Source of the DNA: Chloroflexota bacterium
GTDB taxonomy: Bacteria > Chloroflexota > Anaerolineae > Aggregatilineales > Phototrophicaceae
Length of the DNA stretch: 64,000 nt
Reading direction: 5' to 3'
NCBI GenBank assembly: GCA_020161935.1
Contig: JAIUNI010000017.1
Span: 62,001-126,000 of the forward strand
Shown: piece by piece, positions 8,777 to 17,263 of the stretch
Position numbering within the stretch: the stretch's first letter is position 1
Layout: the number at the start of each line of letters is the position of its first letter
Notes under the pieces: model-generated
Database searches by the model: none
Told to the model about the DNA's origin: nothing
What the model saw: the letters and a program-made list of their open reading frames with translations, nothing else
Position numbers and translations under genes: made by a program

Positions 8777-9297
8777 TTCAGCCGCCGCCGCGCCTTATCC
8801 AATCCAGCAAGCGCACGGTCGCGCATCACCTGTTCCATAAAACCCCAGTCGGCAATTTCGAAGTGCGCCTCTGCCACCTCATACGCCCGTTGGAAATCGA
8901 CGTGTGCCAGCGCGTACTCGCGCATATCCATGTAAAGCTCACCACGTAGGACATAATTCACGGCGGCTTCCGGTGCATCTTCTATGGCGCGAGTTAACTG
9001 CGTTAAGCGTGCCACCCTATCGCTAGGACTGGCAGCAAAAACACTGCGGACGCGCTGCCAGAAATCTGGCTTCTCAATAGGAACTGGTGCTTGAACGTCG
9101 ATTACCGATTCTGGCTCCGCCAGCGCAGCAACCATTTCTGGTGCTGCATCCGTATGCGCCACCGCCTCAGTAACCGGAAGTTCAACATCATTTACGGGAG
9201 AAGGGTTATCGGCTTGTGCTTCGATAACCCCGTTTTCATCAATTTCGTTCGCATCCAAATGGCTAACATCTGGATTCTCGGCATCGCTGCGGTTCAA
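8773..9297 (-). CDS. TPR-like hypothetical protein with acidic N-terminus
   Basis: 174 residues. The first 80 or so are acidic, Ala/Pro/Val-rich and probably disordered. The C-terminal half has paired helices (AVNYVLRGELYMDMREYALAHVDFQRAYEVAE..., seen at about 110-160) that look like one or two TPR units. The start appears to be TTG at 9297, nine bases after the nuoF stop, suggesting translational coupling to nuoF; no ATG occurs in the first 50 codons. The next gene overlaps it by four bases. A protein-binding role is plausible from the TPR, but no partner can be named. Confidence 0.6.
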   Translation of the reverse strand: MNRSDAENPDVSHLDANEIDENGVIEAQADNPSPVNDVELPVTEAVAHTDAAPEMVAALAEPESVIDVQAPVPIEKPDFWQRVRSVFAASPSDRVARLTQLTRAIEDAPEAAVNYVLRGELYMDMREYALAHVDFQRAYEVAEAHFEIADWGFMEQVMRDRALAGLDKARRRLK

Positions 9298-9305
9298 GTT
9301 AGCTT

Positions 9306-10601
9306 TCAGTCCCCAGCCGCGCCGCGTTGAGCCGGAGCCGCCGATTGCCCTACGATGTGCTTCTTGAAGTCCTCAGGGAAGTTCTTTGCCGTATGGATGA
9401 TCGGGTTCGCCGCGAAATCACCCAGCGCACACAGGGTCACACCCTGCATGTTCTTGGCGATGTTGGTAATCAGATCAATGTCGCTGGCCTGTGCCTCGTT
9501 CGCCATGATGCGATCCACAACCTTGTCGAGCCAGTACGTTCCTTCACGGCACGGGGTACATTTACCGCAGCTTTCATGCTTGAAGAACTTGGTGACTTTC
9601 GAGGCCACCCATGTCATATCAACCGACTCGTCCATCACGATGACCGAAGCCGAACCGAGGATCGAGCCTGTTTTCGCCATATCCTCATAGGAAAGTTTCG
9701 TATCCAAAACCGGGTCGTCGTTTCCGTTGACACGGATGATTGGCCCCGAACCGCCCGACGGCAGAATACCCTTAATCTGCTTGCCGTCCTTGATGCCACC
9801 GGCGTGGGTGTAGATCAGTTCGCGCATGGTGATACCCATCGGCAGCTCAAAGTTACCGGGCTTCTCGACCATACCACTGACGCAGAAAATCTTGGTTCCG
9901 GCGCTTTGCTCGGTACCGATGGCCTTAAACGCATCCGCGCCGTTGGTCATGATCCACGGCACGTTGGTCAGGGTTTCAACGTTATTGATAACGGTCGGTT
10001 CGCCGTACAGACCACCACCCTTATTGGCAGGGAACGGTGGGCGCACGCGCGGCTGACCGAGTGTCCCTTCGAGGCTGTTCAGCAGCGCCGTTTCTTCGCC
10101 GCAAATGTACGCGCCCGCGCCGAGGTGAGTGTACACCGGGCATGACCAACCACTGCCGGCGATGTTATCGAAGGCGTAACCCGCTTGGCGAGCTTCCTCG
10201 ATATAGCTGTCCAGCGCGTGTCCTTGATCCCAGAACTCGCCGCGCAGGTAAATGTAAACAGCCTTCGCTTGAATGGCATAAGCGCAAATCAACGCACCTT
10301 CAATCAATTGGTGCGGGTTGGTTTCGATAATTTCACGGTCTTTGAAGGTACCGGTTTCGCTTTCGTCGCAGTTCACCGTCACATATTTGACGGGTTCGGA
10401 CTGCGGAATGAAGCTCCACTTCATGCCGGTCGGGAAGCCTGCGCCGCCGCGGCCACGCAAACCCGAAGCCTTGACAATATCAATCACTTCGCTCGGCTTC
10501 ATCGAAAGTGCTTTCTTCAGCCCTTCGTAGCCACCGTTCTTGACATAAACATCGAGTTTATGCAGGTCGGCGATGTCACGCCCGCGTAAAAGAATGTTCA
10601 T
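9306..10601 (-). CDS. nuoF: NADH-quinone oxidoreductase subunit F (NuoF), NADH/FMN-binding
   Basis: 431 residues from the ATG at 10601, chosen because GGAG lies seven bases upstream and the longer frame would run into nuoE. The NADH-binding glycine-rich motif GLRGRGGAGFPTGMKW (48-62) and the FMN region are present. The N3 cluster ligands are C345, C348, C351 (ESCGKCTPCREGTYW) and C391 (TLCALGDFAANP). NuoF takes the hydride from NADH onto FMN and passes electrons to N3. Confidence 0.97.
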   Translation of the reverse strand: MNILLRGRDIADLHKLDVYVKNGGYEGLKKALSMKPSEVIDIVKASGLRGRGGAGFPTGMKWSFIPQSEPVKYVTVNCDESETGTFKDREIIETNPHQLIEGALICAYAIQAKAVYIYLRGEFWDQGHALDSYIEEARQAGYAFDNIAGSGWSCPVYTHLGAGAYICGEETALLNSLEGTLGQPRVRPPFPANKGGGLYGEPTVINNVETLTNVPWIMTNGADAFKAIGTEQSAGTKIFCVSGMVEKPGNFELPMGITMRELIYTHAGGIKDGKQIKGILPSGGSGPIIRVNGNDDPVLDTKLSYEDMAKTGSILGSASVIVMDESVDMTWVASKVTKFFKHESCGKCTPCREGTYWLDKVVDRIMANEAQASDIDLITNIAKNMQGVTLCALGDFAANPIIHTAKNFPEDFKKHIVGQSAAPAQRGAAGD

Positions 10602-10633
10602 TATTTTCTCCGCACTTCCGTTAAAGTCCGCAT

Positions 10634-11116
10634 CTACGATTCCGATTCCGAGCGCAGTTCGTCCAGCTTTTGACGCATCTTTTCCATATTCAGGTTTTCC
10701 ATGAAGTGGAAATTGCATTGCAGCATCGGGGCTTTGTCACAGGCTGCCAAGCACATTACATGCTCGACGGTGAACACGCCGTCCTCAGTCGTTCCGCCGT
10801 CATCCACGTTGAGTTCGGTCTTCAAGTCCTCATAGAACTTATCCGCACCACGCAGCGCACACGCCAAATCGGTACACACCTGCAACCAGTACTTCCCCTT
10901 AGGACTTTCCGAGTACATGGTGTAAAAACCGGCGATGGACTTGACTTGCGTCGGGTCCATATCGCAGATTTCGGCGACTTCCTGAATCCCTTCAGGACTC
11001 ACCCATCCGTATTCCTGCTGTGCCAGATGCAGCATCGGCATCACCGCCGAACGCTTATCGGGATATTTGCTGAACGTATTCTCAATCTGCGCGGCGTACT
11101 TCTCTGTTAAAGCCAT
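10634..11116 (-). CDS. nuoE: NADH-quinone oxidoreductase subunit E (NuoE), 2Fe-2S thioredoxin-like
   Basis: 160 residues, normal length. The helical N-terminal part (LHLAQQEYGWVS, GFYTMY) precedes a thioredoxin-like domain with the 2Fe-2S ligands C81, C86, C122 and C126 (CTDLAC and CLAAC), cluster N1a. It works with NuoF and NuoG in the NADH-oxidising module. AGGA lies upstream of the ATG. The gap to nuoD contains a long inverted repeat. Confidence 0.97.
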   Translation of the reverse strand: MALTEKYAAQIENTFSKYPDKRSAVMPMLHLAQQEYGWVSPEGIQEVAEICDMDPTQVKSIAGFYTMYSESPKGKYWLQVCTDLACALRGADKFYEDLKTELNVDDGGTTEDGVFTVEHVMCLAACDKAPMLQCNFHFMENLNMEKMRQKLDELRSESES

Positions 11117-11142
11117 AATTATGTCCTGATTGAACGTTTATG

Positions 11143-11219
11143 TTCAAAGTTAAAGGGATTGGTCAGCGTTTACAGCCAACGTTCGACCTTTAACTTTCAA
11201 CTTTTAACACATTTTAGCT
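11143..11219. repeat. hairpin and heptamer tract in the nuoD-nuoE gap
   Basis: Two 15-base arms (11142-11156 and 11187-11201, core AAGTTAAAGG / CCTTTAACTT) can form a long hairpin. The right arm is part of a 7-bp-phased tract: AACGTTC, GACCTTT, AACTTTC, AACTTTT, AACACAT from 11178, running up to the nuoD stop at 11218. Confidence 0.6.
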
Positions 11220-12483
11220 AGCGGTCGCAATCGCCCAACACCACGTCCACGCTGCCAACAATCGCCACGAGGTCGGCGATCATATGCCCATGCGTCATAA
11301 TGGGCAGCGCACCAATGTGGATAAACGACGGCGTTTTAAAGTGTACACGGCGCGGCTTGTTCCCGCCTGTACCATGAATATACACGCCAATTTCACCCCG
11401 CGGGCTTTCAATCGCGCTGAACACTTCTTGGTCAGGCGCGGCGAAACCTTCTGTCCACAGCTTGAAGTGGTGGATGACGGCTTCCATGCTGCGGCCGAGT
11501 TCACCACGCGGCGGCGGCACGAATTTACGGTTTTCCGAACGGAACGGCCCCGTCGCGGGCAGCTTCTTGATCGCCTGTTTGATGATCTTGATGCTCTCGC
11601 GCATTTCAAGGATACGGACGTAGAAGCGGTCGTATACATCACCGTGTTCGCCCAGCGGAACGTTGAATTCAAATTCGTCGTAGCTGCTGTACGGCATCGA
11701 CTTACGAATGTCCCACGCCACGCCGCTGCCGCGCAGGCTCGGACCAGTGATACCCCACGCCAGCGCCTTTTCCGGCTCGATCACACCGATACCCTGCGTG
11801 CGGTCAATCCACAGCGGGTTATTGGTCAGCAGCTTCTCGTAATCATCCACGCGGGCGGGGAAGATTTCGAGGAAAGCCTCCAATTGCGGCATGAATTCCG
11901 GTGGAAAATCACGCCAGACTCCACCCGGACGAATGTAGCTGCCCATCAAGCGCTGCCCTGCCAAAGTCTCGAACATCTTGAGCAGGAGTTCGCGCTCGCG
12001 GAACGCATACAGGAACACACTCATCGCGCCCATGTCGATGGCATGTGTACCCAACCAGACGAGGTGGCTGTTGAGGCGCGTCATTTCCATGCAGATTACG
12101 CGCATAATCTGAGCGCGTTTCGGCACGTCCAACCCCACCAGCTTTTCGACCGCGAGGCAGTAAGCCATGTTGTTCGACATCGGCGCGAGGTAATCCATAC
12201 GATCCGTCAGCGTGACGGCCTTCTCGTAGGTCTTGGATTCGATATTCTTCTCGATGCCGGTGTGCAAAAAGCCCACGTCCGGCAAGCAGGTGACGACTTC
12301 TTCACCGTCCAGTTCCAGCAGCAGCCGCAGCACGCCATGGGTGCTGGGATGATGCGGCCCCATGTTGAGGAGCATTGTCTCGCCCGTCAGCGCACGCTCG
12401 GAAACCAAACCTTTCAGTTCGTCCAGCGCACCCTGCCACTCATTCATCTCATTTACGTTATCGTCAGCCGTTTGTATCGCCAT
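11218..12483 (-). CDS. nuoD: NADH-quinone oxidoreductase subunit D (NuoD), 49-kDa type
   Basis: 421 residues with the family's start (LNMGPHHPSTHGVLRLLLELDGE), the quinone-pocket His region, LVWLGTHAIDMGAMSVFLY and the C-terminal RPGEL-like region (SPRGEIGVYIHGTGGNKPRRV, ending VVLGDCDR). NuoD lines the ubiquinone or menaquinone site next to NuoB. It is separate from nuoC here, unlike the fused NuoCD of E. coli. GGAG lies about nine bases before the ATG at 12483. Confidence 0.97.
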   Translation of the reverse strand: MAIQTADDNVNEMNEWQGALDELKGLVSERALTGETMLLNMGPHHPSTHGVLRLLLELDGEEVVTCLPDVGFLHTGIEKNIESKTYEKAVTLTDRMDYLAPMSNNMAYCLAVEKLVGLDVPKRAQIMRVICMEMTRLNSHLVWLGTHAIDMGAMSVFLYAFRERELLLKMFETLAGQRLMGSYIRPGGVWRDFPPEFMPQLEAFLEIFPARVDDYEKLLTNNPLWIDRTQGIGVIEPEKALAWGITGPSLRGSGVAWDIRKSMPYSSYDEFEFNVPLGEHGDVYDRFYVRILEMRESIKIIKQAIKKLPATGPFRSENRKFVPPPRGELGRSMEAVIHHFKLWTEGFAAPDQEVFSAIESPRGEIGVYIHGTGGNKPRRVHFKTPSFIHIGALPIMTHGHMIADLVAIVGSVDVVLGDCDR

Positions 12484-12545
12484 CGTAATTTACTCCGCCA
12501 ACTCGACGTTATGGCTTATGTCTTCCGCGTAAAGCTGCTGTCTTA

Positions 12546-12573
12546 TCTTTTAACTTACTACTTGAAACTATTC
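12546..12573. repeat. 7-bp-phased tract overlapping the nuoC stop
   Basis: ACTT/ACTA words begin at 12553, 12560 and 12567, with TCTT at 12546, all seven bases apart. The nuoC stop codon (12570-12568) lies inside the last unit. Confidence 0.5.
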
Positions 12574-13104
12574 CCGTGCTTTGGGCTTATGCTTCATGAT
12601 TTCTTCAACGTTGAATGAGAACATCGGTGTCTCATAGCCCAGCGGGTAATCACGGCGGTGCGGATGCCCGTTCCAGTCTTCCGGCATCAGGATACGGCGC
12701 TTATCAGGGTGTCCCTTGAAGTCCACACCCATCATATCCATCACTTCGCGCTCCGGCCAATTCGCCCCCGGCCAAACGCTCGTCACCGTCTCGACCGACG
12801 GCTCATCTTCCGGCAGGTACACCTTCAACCGCAGGCGGCGCTTGTACAGCATCGACAGCAGGTGGTAGCTCACGCCGAAACGCCCCGGACGGTTGTAGTC
12901 AGGGAAGTAATCCACGGCGCTGATGTCCGAAAGGAAGTTGTAAACCAACCCCGCCGTATCGCGCACGTAACGCGCTACCGCCGGAAGGTAATCCGGGTTC
13001 AAGACCAGTGTAATTTCCCCGGCATATTCGACCACATCTTCAACAGCTTGCGGGTATGCGTTCTTCACCGCTTCAATCGGGTCAAGTGCTGGTGCTACGC
13101 TCAT
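12568..13104 (-). CDS. nuoC: NADH-quinone oxidoreductase subunit C (NuoC), 30-kDa type
   Basis: 178 residues. The signature EREVMDMMGVDFKGHPDKRRILMPEDWNGHPHRRDYPLG, visible at about 135-172, is diagnostic for the 30-kDa subunit. The protein is part of the peripheral arm next to NuoD. GAGGA precedes the ATG at 13104. The stop codon is formed by the adjacent heptamer tract, so the last residues may vary among relatives. Confidence 0.97.
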   Translation of the reverse strand: MSVAPALDPIEAVKNAYPQAVEDVVEYAGEITLVLNPDYLPAVARYVRDTAGLVYNFLSDISAVDYFPDYNRPGRFGVSYHLLSMLYKRRLRLKVYLPEDEPSVETVTSVWPGANWPEREVMDMMGVDFKGHPDKRRILMPEDWNGHPHRRDYPLGYETPMFSFNVEEIMKHKPKARE

Positions 13105-13143
13105 AAATCATCCTCAAAAGAGTTCTCAAAGAAACATCATAAG

Positions 13144-13183
13144 CCCCTCTCCATCAATAGAGAGGGGTGGGGGTGAGGTTTGT
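13144..13183. repeat. CCTCTCC / GGAGAGG palindromic repeat
   Basis: In the nuoB-nuoC gap: CCCCTCTCC, a short loop, then AGAGAGGGG followed by TGGGGGTGAGG. Similar CCTCACCC-CCTCTCCC words occur at 44462-44530 and 56564-56600 inside the MITE copies, and at 45478-45515. Confidence 0.55.
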
Positions 13184-13185
13184 CG

Positions 13186-13707
13186 CTACACCCGTATCGC
13201 GCTTTCGGCATTCCACTTTTCGTCATCCGCCCAATTGCGAATGCTTTCGCCCTTGATCTTCTCATGCAGCGTCAGAATGCCGTGCAGCAGTTGTTCAGGG
13301 CGGGGCGGGCAGCCGGCAACATAGACATCCACCGGAATGATTTCATCACAGCCCTGCACCACCGCGTAGTTGTTGTACACACCCCCACACGAGGCACAGT
13401 CGCCCATCGAAATCACCCACTTGGGCGCGGCCATTTGATCGTACAGTTGGCGCACGACTGGAGCCATCTTGCGGGTCAACCGACCGGACACGATCAGCAA
13501 ATCCGCTTGACGCGGGCTGGCACGGTTCAGTTCCATACCAAAACGCGCAAGGTCGTAGTTCGAAGCCTGTGTGCCCATATATTCAATCGCGCAGCAGGCT
13601 AGGCCGAACAGCAAAGGCCACATCGCGCCAGTACGTCCCCAGTTAACGGCAGCATCCAGCGTCGTCGTGACGACACCGAGATTACCGAGTTTTGAACTTA
13701 CTCCCAT
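13186..13707 (-). CDS. nuoB: NADH-quinone oxidoreductase subunit B (NuoB), N2 cluster subunit
   Basis: 173 residues from the ATG at 13707. This start gives the family N-terminus and overlaps the nuoA 3' end by ten bases; the longer frame would run deep into nuoA. N2 cluster ligands are visible: tandem C38-C39 (LACCAIE), C104 (MGDCASCGG) and C133 (AGCPPRPEQLL). NuoB hands electrons from N2 to quinone at the NuoD interface. Confidence 0.97.
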   Translation of the reverse strand: MGVSSKLGNLGVVTTTLDAAVNWGRTGAMWPLLFGLACCAIEYMGTQASNYDLARFGMELNRASPRQADLLIVSGRLTRKMAPVVRQLYDQMAAPKWVISMGDCASCGGVYNNYAVVQGCDEIIPVDVYVAGCPPRPEQLLHGILTLHEKIKGESIRNWADDEKWNAESAIRV

Positions 13708-14057
13708 TCCATCGCGCCTTTCTTCCACTCGTAAATGAAGCCAATCGTCAATATGAAGAGAAACACGCCCATTACGATCAAACCATAAATACCGAGGTCG
13801 CGCAGTTGGACGGCCCACGGCAGGAAGAACACCACTTCCACGTCGAAGATGATGAACAGCACCGCCACCAAATAGAATTTAATCGGCAGGCGACGGTTCG
13901 CGGGGCCAATCGGCTTCATACCGCTTTCATAGGGTGAACCTTTGCGCGAAGTCGGGCGGTGCGGCCCAAAAATCCACGAAATAATCACCACAATAAATGA
14001 AACAAGGGCAGCAAGGGCAAAAAGTGCGCCTATCGGGGCAAATTCATTAAGTGCCAT
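13698..14057 (-). CDS. nuoA: NADH-quinone oxidoreductase subunit A (NuoA)
   Basis: 119 residues with three TM helices (about 10-28, 63-82 and 88-108). It has the family motifs YESGMKPIGPANRRLPIKFY and FIIFDVEVVFFLPWA. NuoA is the first gene of the operon and a small membrane-arm subunit near the quinone channel. A good sigma70-like promoter lies about 55-80 bases upstream. Confidence 0.97.
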   Translation of the reverse strand: MALNEFAPIGALFALAALVSFIVVIISWIFGPHRPTSRKGSPYESGMKPIGPANRRLPIKFYLVAVLFIIFDVEVVFFLPWAVQLRDLGIYGLIVMGVFLFILTIGFIYEWKKGAMEWE

Positions 14058-14110
14058 AGTGAGTGTTCCCTGCGGGACATTGTGCTATTTTGAACAAATA
14101 AGTCTAACGT

Positions 14111-14139
14111 AGATTAACATAATCCACTAGTGCTGTCAA
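14111..14139 (-). promoter_or_regulatory. predicted sigma70-type promoter of the nuo operon
   Basis: On the minus strand a perfect -35 TTGACA (14139-14134), a 17-base spacer and a weaker -10 TAATCT (14116-14111) lie upstream of nuoA. The rest of the 328-base gap 14058-14385 has no gene; its right end holds the heptamer tract at 14350. Confidence 0.55.
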
Positions 14140-14344
14140 ACCAATTTTACCGCGTTATGACCTGCGTAGCCAAGCCCGGTTAATATCAGAAATGACCACT
14201 ACCTATCCTATGATTTCGACATTTAAATACCAACTAACATTCTTACAGCGGCTATTTATAAAAATTAGGGTAAAATGACGCTGTTGTCGGTGTAATACTG
14301 CATCCCATTTGTTTATGTTTGCCGATGGAGATAACAGATCACCG

Positions 14345-14384
14345 ACTAAACTATTGGCTAAAGACTATCGACTACAGACTAACT
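14345..14384. repeat. 7-bp-phased CTA tract
   Basis: ACTA or GCTA words begin at 14350, 14357, 14364, 14371 and 14378, seven bases apart, and end one base before the ATG of the next gene (14386). Any ribosome-binding site of that gene would have to lie in the tract; none is obvious. Confidence 0.6.
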
Positions 14385-14385
14385 T

Positions 14386-14766
14386 ATGATTCGTTTTTTG
14401 ATCTCGCTTATCGTCGCCATCATTCTCGGTGGGCTTATCGGCCTCTACATGGGATGGGTGGTCATTCCGACACAATATGTCAACAGCCCAGCGTCAAGCC
14501 TTGCTGACCGCTATAAAGATGAATACACCGTCATGGTCGCGGCAGGTTATCTGAAAGATGGTGATCTTGGCGGCGCGGTGGATCGCCTGCGTGTTCTCGG
14601 TCAGGGCAATATCCCCGCTTACGTTCAAAGCGTCACTGAACGCTTCATCAGCAACTCGCGGGATGCCAACGACATCGCTTACCTCGTCGCCCTTGCCGAA
14701 GGCTTAGGTCGTCTGACACCGATTATGCAGCCTTACGCCCAACTCCATGCACCGGGGCAGCCATGA
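14386..14766 (+). CDS. small membrane-anchored hypothetical protein
   Basis: 126 residues: one N-terminal TM helix (FLISLIVAIILGGLIGLYMGW) then a helical soluble part containing YKDEYTVMVAAGYLKDGDLGGAVDRL. The phrase resembles TPR-type helices and is echoed in the next protein (DLTRAVNRLLVL), so the pair may be distant paralogues. It overlaps the next gene by four bases (ATGA), so the two are probably translated together. No catalytic motif is visible. No clear Shine-Dalgarno is present before 14386. Confidence 0.75.
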   Translation: MIRFLISLIVAIILGGLIGLYMGWVVIPTQYVNSPASSLADRYKDEYTVMVAAGYLKDGDLGGAVDRLRVLGQGNIPAYVQSVTERFISNSRDANDIAYLVALAEGLGRLTPIMQPYAQLHAPGQP

Positions 14767-15683
14767 GCCGATACGACAACAGCGGCAATTATGCCCCCGA
14801 CTCAAAGAGCAAATATCGCCGTCCGCGCTACCCGTTCTCGCCGCGTGCCGTCATCCTCGGCTTGATTATCGGCATCGCGGGTGGTCTTTATTATGCGTGG
14901 AATGTCGATCAACGGGTCGAGTTCGATACCGAACCGTGGCAGCTCAACGAAGCCGACCGCAGCAGTTATATTGCCGGGATTACGCTTCAATACACCTACG
15001 ACAGCGACCTCACCCGCGCCGTCAACCGCCTTCTGGTGCTTAAGCTCCCCGGCGACCCCATTCAAGCCGTTGCCGATACCGCCTGTAAACTCGCCAGCAG
15101 CAGCTATATCGATAACAGCAGCGGGCAGCGGGCCGTCCGCAGTATGATGACCTTCTACCAGTTGCAGGGGCGTACCGGCTGCGCGGATACCCTGCTCGCG
15201 TCCAGCGAAATCGCGACTCCCGGCCTCGTCATCGAAGCCTCCACCCCGACACTGCGCCCACCCGCGACCAAGACCCCGACACCGGAACCGATCTTGCAAG
15301 CCACACCGACTATTGTGCAGGCCATCGTCATCCCGACCATTCAGCCGCAAGCCGATTTTGTACTCGCGGATGTTCGCACCTTCTGTAGTGCTGAACTCTC
15401 AGGCATCATCGAAATTCGCGTTCAGGATTTCAACGGCGAGGGTATCCCCGGCACATCCGTCACCGTCAATTGGGACAGCGGTTCGAGTACCTTTGTTACC
15501 GGTCTCAAGCCCGAACGTGGCGCGGATTATGCCGATTTCCAGATGGACGCGGGTAAGTCTTACACCGTGCAAGTCACCGGACGATCTGACCCGTCACAAG
15601 CGCTGGTCGCGGGTCCATGCAACGATGCCAACAGCGGACAGCCCGCGCTTATTTCCTACCGTGCCACTTTCCGACCACAATAA
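14763..15683 (+). CDS. membrane-anchored protein with Pro/Thr-rich stalk and beta-sandwich-like end
   Basis: 306 residues. A basic cytoplasmic N-terminus is followed by a TM helix (AVILGLIIGIAGGLYYAW). A helical region like that of the preceding protein comes next (about 45-140), then a Pro/Thr-rich linker (TPTLRPPATKTPTPEP) of a kind common in Anaerolineae surface proteins. A C-terminal Ig-like or carboxypeptidase-regulatory-like beta domain (GIPGTSVTVNWDSG) closes it. Two cysteines (C203-like FCSAEL and GPCND) could form a disulphide outside the cell. The function is unknown; its genetic partner is the gene upstream. Confidence 0.8.
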   Translation: MSRYDNSGNYAPDSKSKYRRPRYPFSPRAVILGLIIGIAGGLYYAWNVDQRVEFDTEPWQLNEADRSSYIAGITLQYTYDSDLTRAVNRLLVLKLPGDPIQAVADTACKLASSSYIDNSSGQRAVRSMMTFYQLQGRTGCADTLLASSEIATPGLVIEASTPTLRPPATKTPTPEPILQATPTIVQAIVIPTIQPQADFVLADVRTFCSAELSGIIEIRVQDFNGEGIPGTSVTVNWDSGSSTFVTGLKPERGADYADFQMDAGKSYTVQVTGRSDPSQALVAGPCNDANSGQPALISYRATFRPQ

Positions 15684-15693
15684 AGGACGACTT

Positions 15694-16947
15694 ATGCCAA
15701 CCGTCGAAGAACGTGTCCTCGCCGCGATTAATATGGATGACCTGCTGGCCTTCTTAAACCAGATGGTCAGTTTCCCCAGCCTCGGCGGCAACGAATCGGA
15801 TATTCAACGCTTTCTAGCCGGTTATTTTCAATCACTTGGCATGGAAGTCGATGTTTGGGATATAGACTTTGCCGCCCTCAGCCAGCATCCGGCCTACAGC
15901 ATCGAGGTCGAACGTGCCGAAGGGTTGGGCGTGGTCGGCACGATGGGCAGCGGCGAGGGTAAGTCACTGATCCTTAATGGGCATATTGACGTGGTTCCCG
16001 CTGGCGACCTCAACAACTGGCATTACCCGCCCTTCCAAGCCACCGTCGCCGATGGCAAGGTCTATGGGCGCGGCGCACTCGACATGAAAGGCGGCCTCGC
16101 CTGTGCCATCTTCGCCGCGAAGGCTATCCACGACGCGGGTGTGAACCTCAAAGGCAAGCTGATGATCGAGAGCGTCATCGCCGAGGAGGACGGCGGTGTC
16201 GGCACACTGGCGACCGTCGCGCGGGGCTATAAAGCGGATGCCGCCGTTATTATGGAGCCAACCGAGCTTAAGATCGCTCCCGCACATGCCGGGGCGCTGA
16301 ACTTCCGCATCGTCATCCCCGGTCTCGCGGCGCACGGCGCGGTGCGGATTGAAGGTGTTGACCCGATTGCCAAGTTCATCCCCATCTATCAGGCGATCAT
16401 GAAGTTTGAGGCCGAGCGCAATCCGCCGTCCGATGACCCGCTTTTCAATTATCCCATCCCGTACCCGATTTGTGTTGGGACACTGCAAGCCGGCAACTGG
16501 GCATCCACCGTCGCCGAAAGCCTGACGTTTGAAGGGCGTTACGGCATCGCTGTCGGCGAGGATATTCCAACCGCGCGGAAATCATTTGAGGCGGTGATCG
16601 CCCAAGCCGCCCAAGCCGACGAGTGGCTGCACGAACATCCGCCAACCGTTGAGTGGTGGGGTGGGCAGTTCGAACCTGCACAAATTCCCGCCGATCACCC
16701 GATTGTCACCACAGTCGGCGAGGCTTTTACCGACATCACCAGCAGCGCCCCCACCTATCAGGGGATGCCTTATGGCGCGGACATGCGGCTGCTCATCAAC
16801 AACGGCGATACGCCTACCCTGATGTTCGGCCCCGGCAACGTCCGCAAAGCCCATCAACCGGATGAGTACGTGCCAGTCAATGACCTCGCCGTCGTCGTCC
16901 GCACCCTCGCCCTCACCGCCCTGCGTTTCTGCGGCTACGAGGAATAA
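15694..16947 (+). CDS. M20 family metallopeptidase (ArgE/DapE/CPG2-like)
   Basis: 417 residues from the ATG at 15694, which has AAAGGA upstream; the frame is open further left but overlaps the preceding gene. The two-zinc site is complete: H97 and D99 (NGHIDVVPAGD), D130 (YGRGALDMKGG), catalytic E164 with E165 (AEEDGG) and E188 (IMEPTE). The dimerisation domain follows. Such enzymes hydrolyse N-acyl amino acids or peptides such as acetylornithine or succinyl-diaminopimelate. No biosynthetic neighbours point to one substrate, so a general peptidase or deacylase is the safer call. Confidence 0.9.
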   Translation: MPTVEERVLAAINMDDLLAFLNQMVSFPSLGGNESDIQRFLAGYFQSLGMEVDVWDIDFAALSQHPAYSIEVERAEGLGVVGTMGSGEGKSLILNGHIDVVPAGDLNNWHYPPFQATVADGKVYGRGALDMKGGLACAIFAAKAIHDAGVNLKGKLMIESVIAEEDGGVGTLATVARGYKADAAVIMEPTELKIAPAHAGALNFRIVIPGLAAHGAVRIEGVDPIAKFIPIYQAIMKFEAERNPPSDDPLFNYPIPYPICVGTLQAGNWASTVAESLTFEGRYGIAVGEDIPTARKSFEAVIAQAAQADEWLHEHPPTVEWWGGQFEPAQIPADHPIVTTVGEAFTDITSSAPTYQGMPYGADMRLLINNGDTPTLMFGPGNVRKAHQPDEYVPVNDLAVVVRTLALTALRFCGYEE

Positions 16948-17032
16948 ATGAGCAAAGAGTTTGTCCGCGGCAAGCCCTTTCACTTCAATCTCTGTTAAAC
17001 TAAATTGATAACGAGATGCAAGGAATAGCCTA

Positions 17033-17263
17033 ATGCAGCAAGATTATTCGCAAATCATCACACTTGAACCCGGTAAACGCAGCGGAAAACCGTGTATACG
17101 TGGTATGCGAATTACCGTTTATGATGTGCTTTCCTACTTAGCTGCGGGAATGACTCATGAAGAAATTTTAAGTGATTTCCCATCACTTACAAATGATGAC
17201 ATTTTGGCTTCTTTAGCTTATGTTGCCGACCGTGAGCGTTATACTGTCATCCTGCATTCATGA
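17033..17263 (+). CDS. DUF433 antitoxin (VapB45-like)
   Basis: 76 residues. The family pattern is clear: GKPCIRGMRITVYDVLSYLAAGMTHEEILSDFPSLTNDDILASLAYVADRE. DUF433 proteins are winged-helix antitoxins usually paired with a DUF5615 PIN-like toxin, which is what follows with a four-base ATGA overlap. AAGGA lies eight bases before the ATG. The DNA is richer in A+T than its neighbours, consistent with transfer of the pair. Confidence 0.9.
   Translation: MQQDYSQIITLEPGKRSGKPCIRGMRITVYDVLSYLAAGMTHEEILSDFPSLTNDDILASLAYVADRERYTVILHS

Noticed and set aside
11284..12618. 444-codon plus-strand open frame opposite nuoD
   Set aside because: Shadow of nuoD; His/Arg/Gln-rich composition without motifs.
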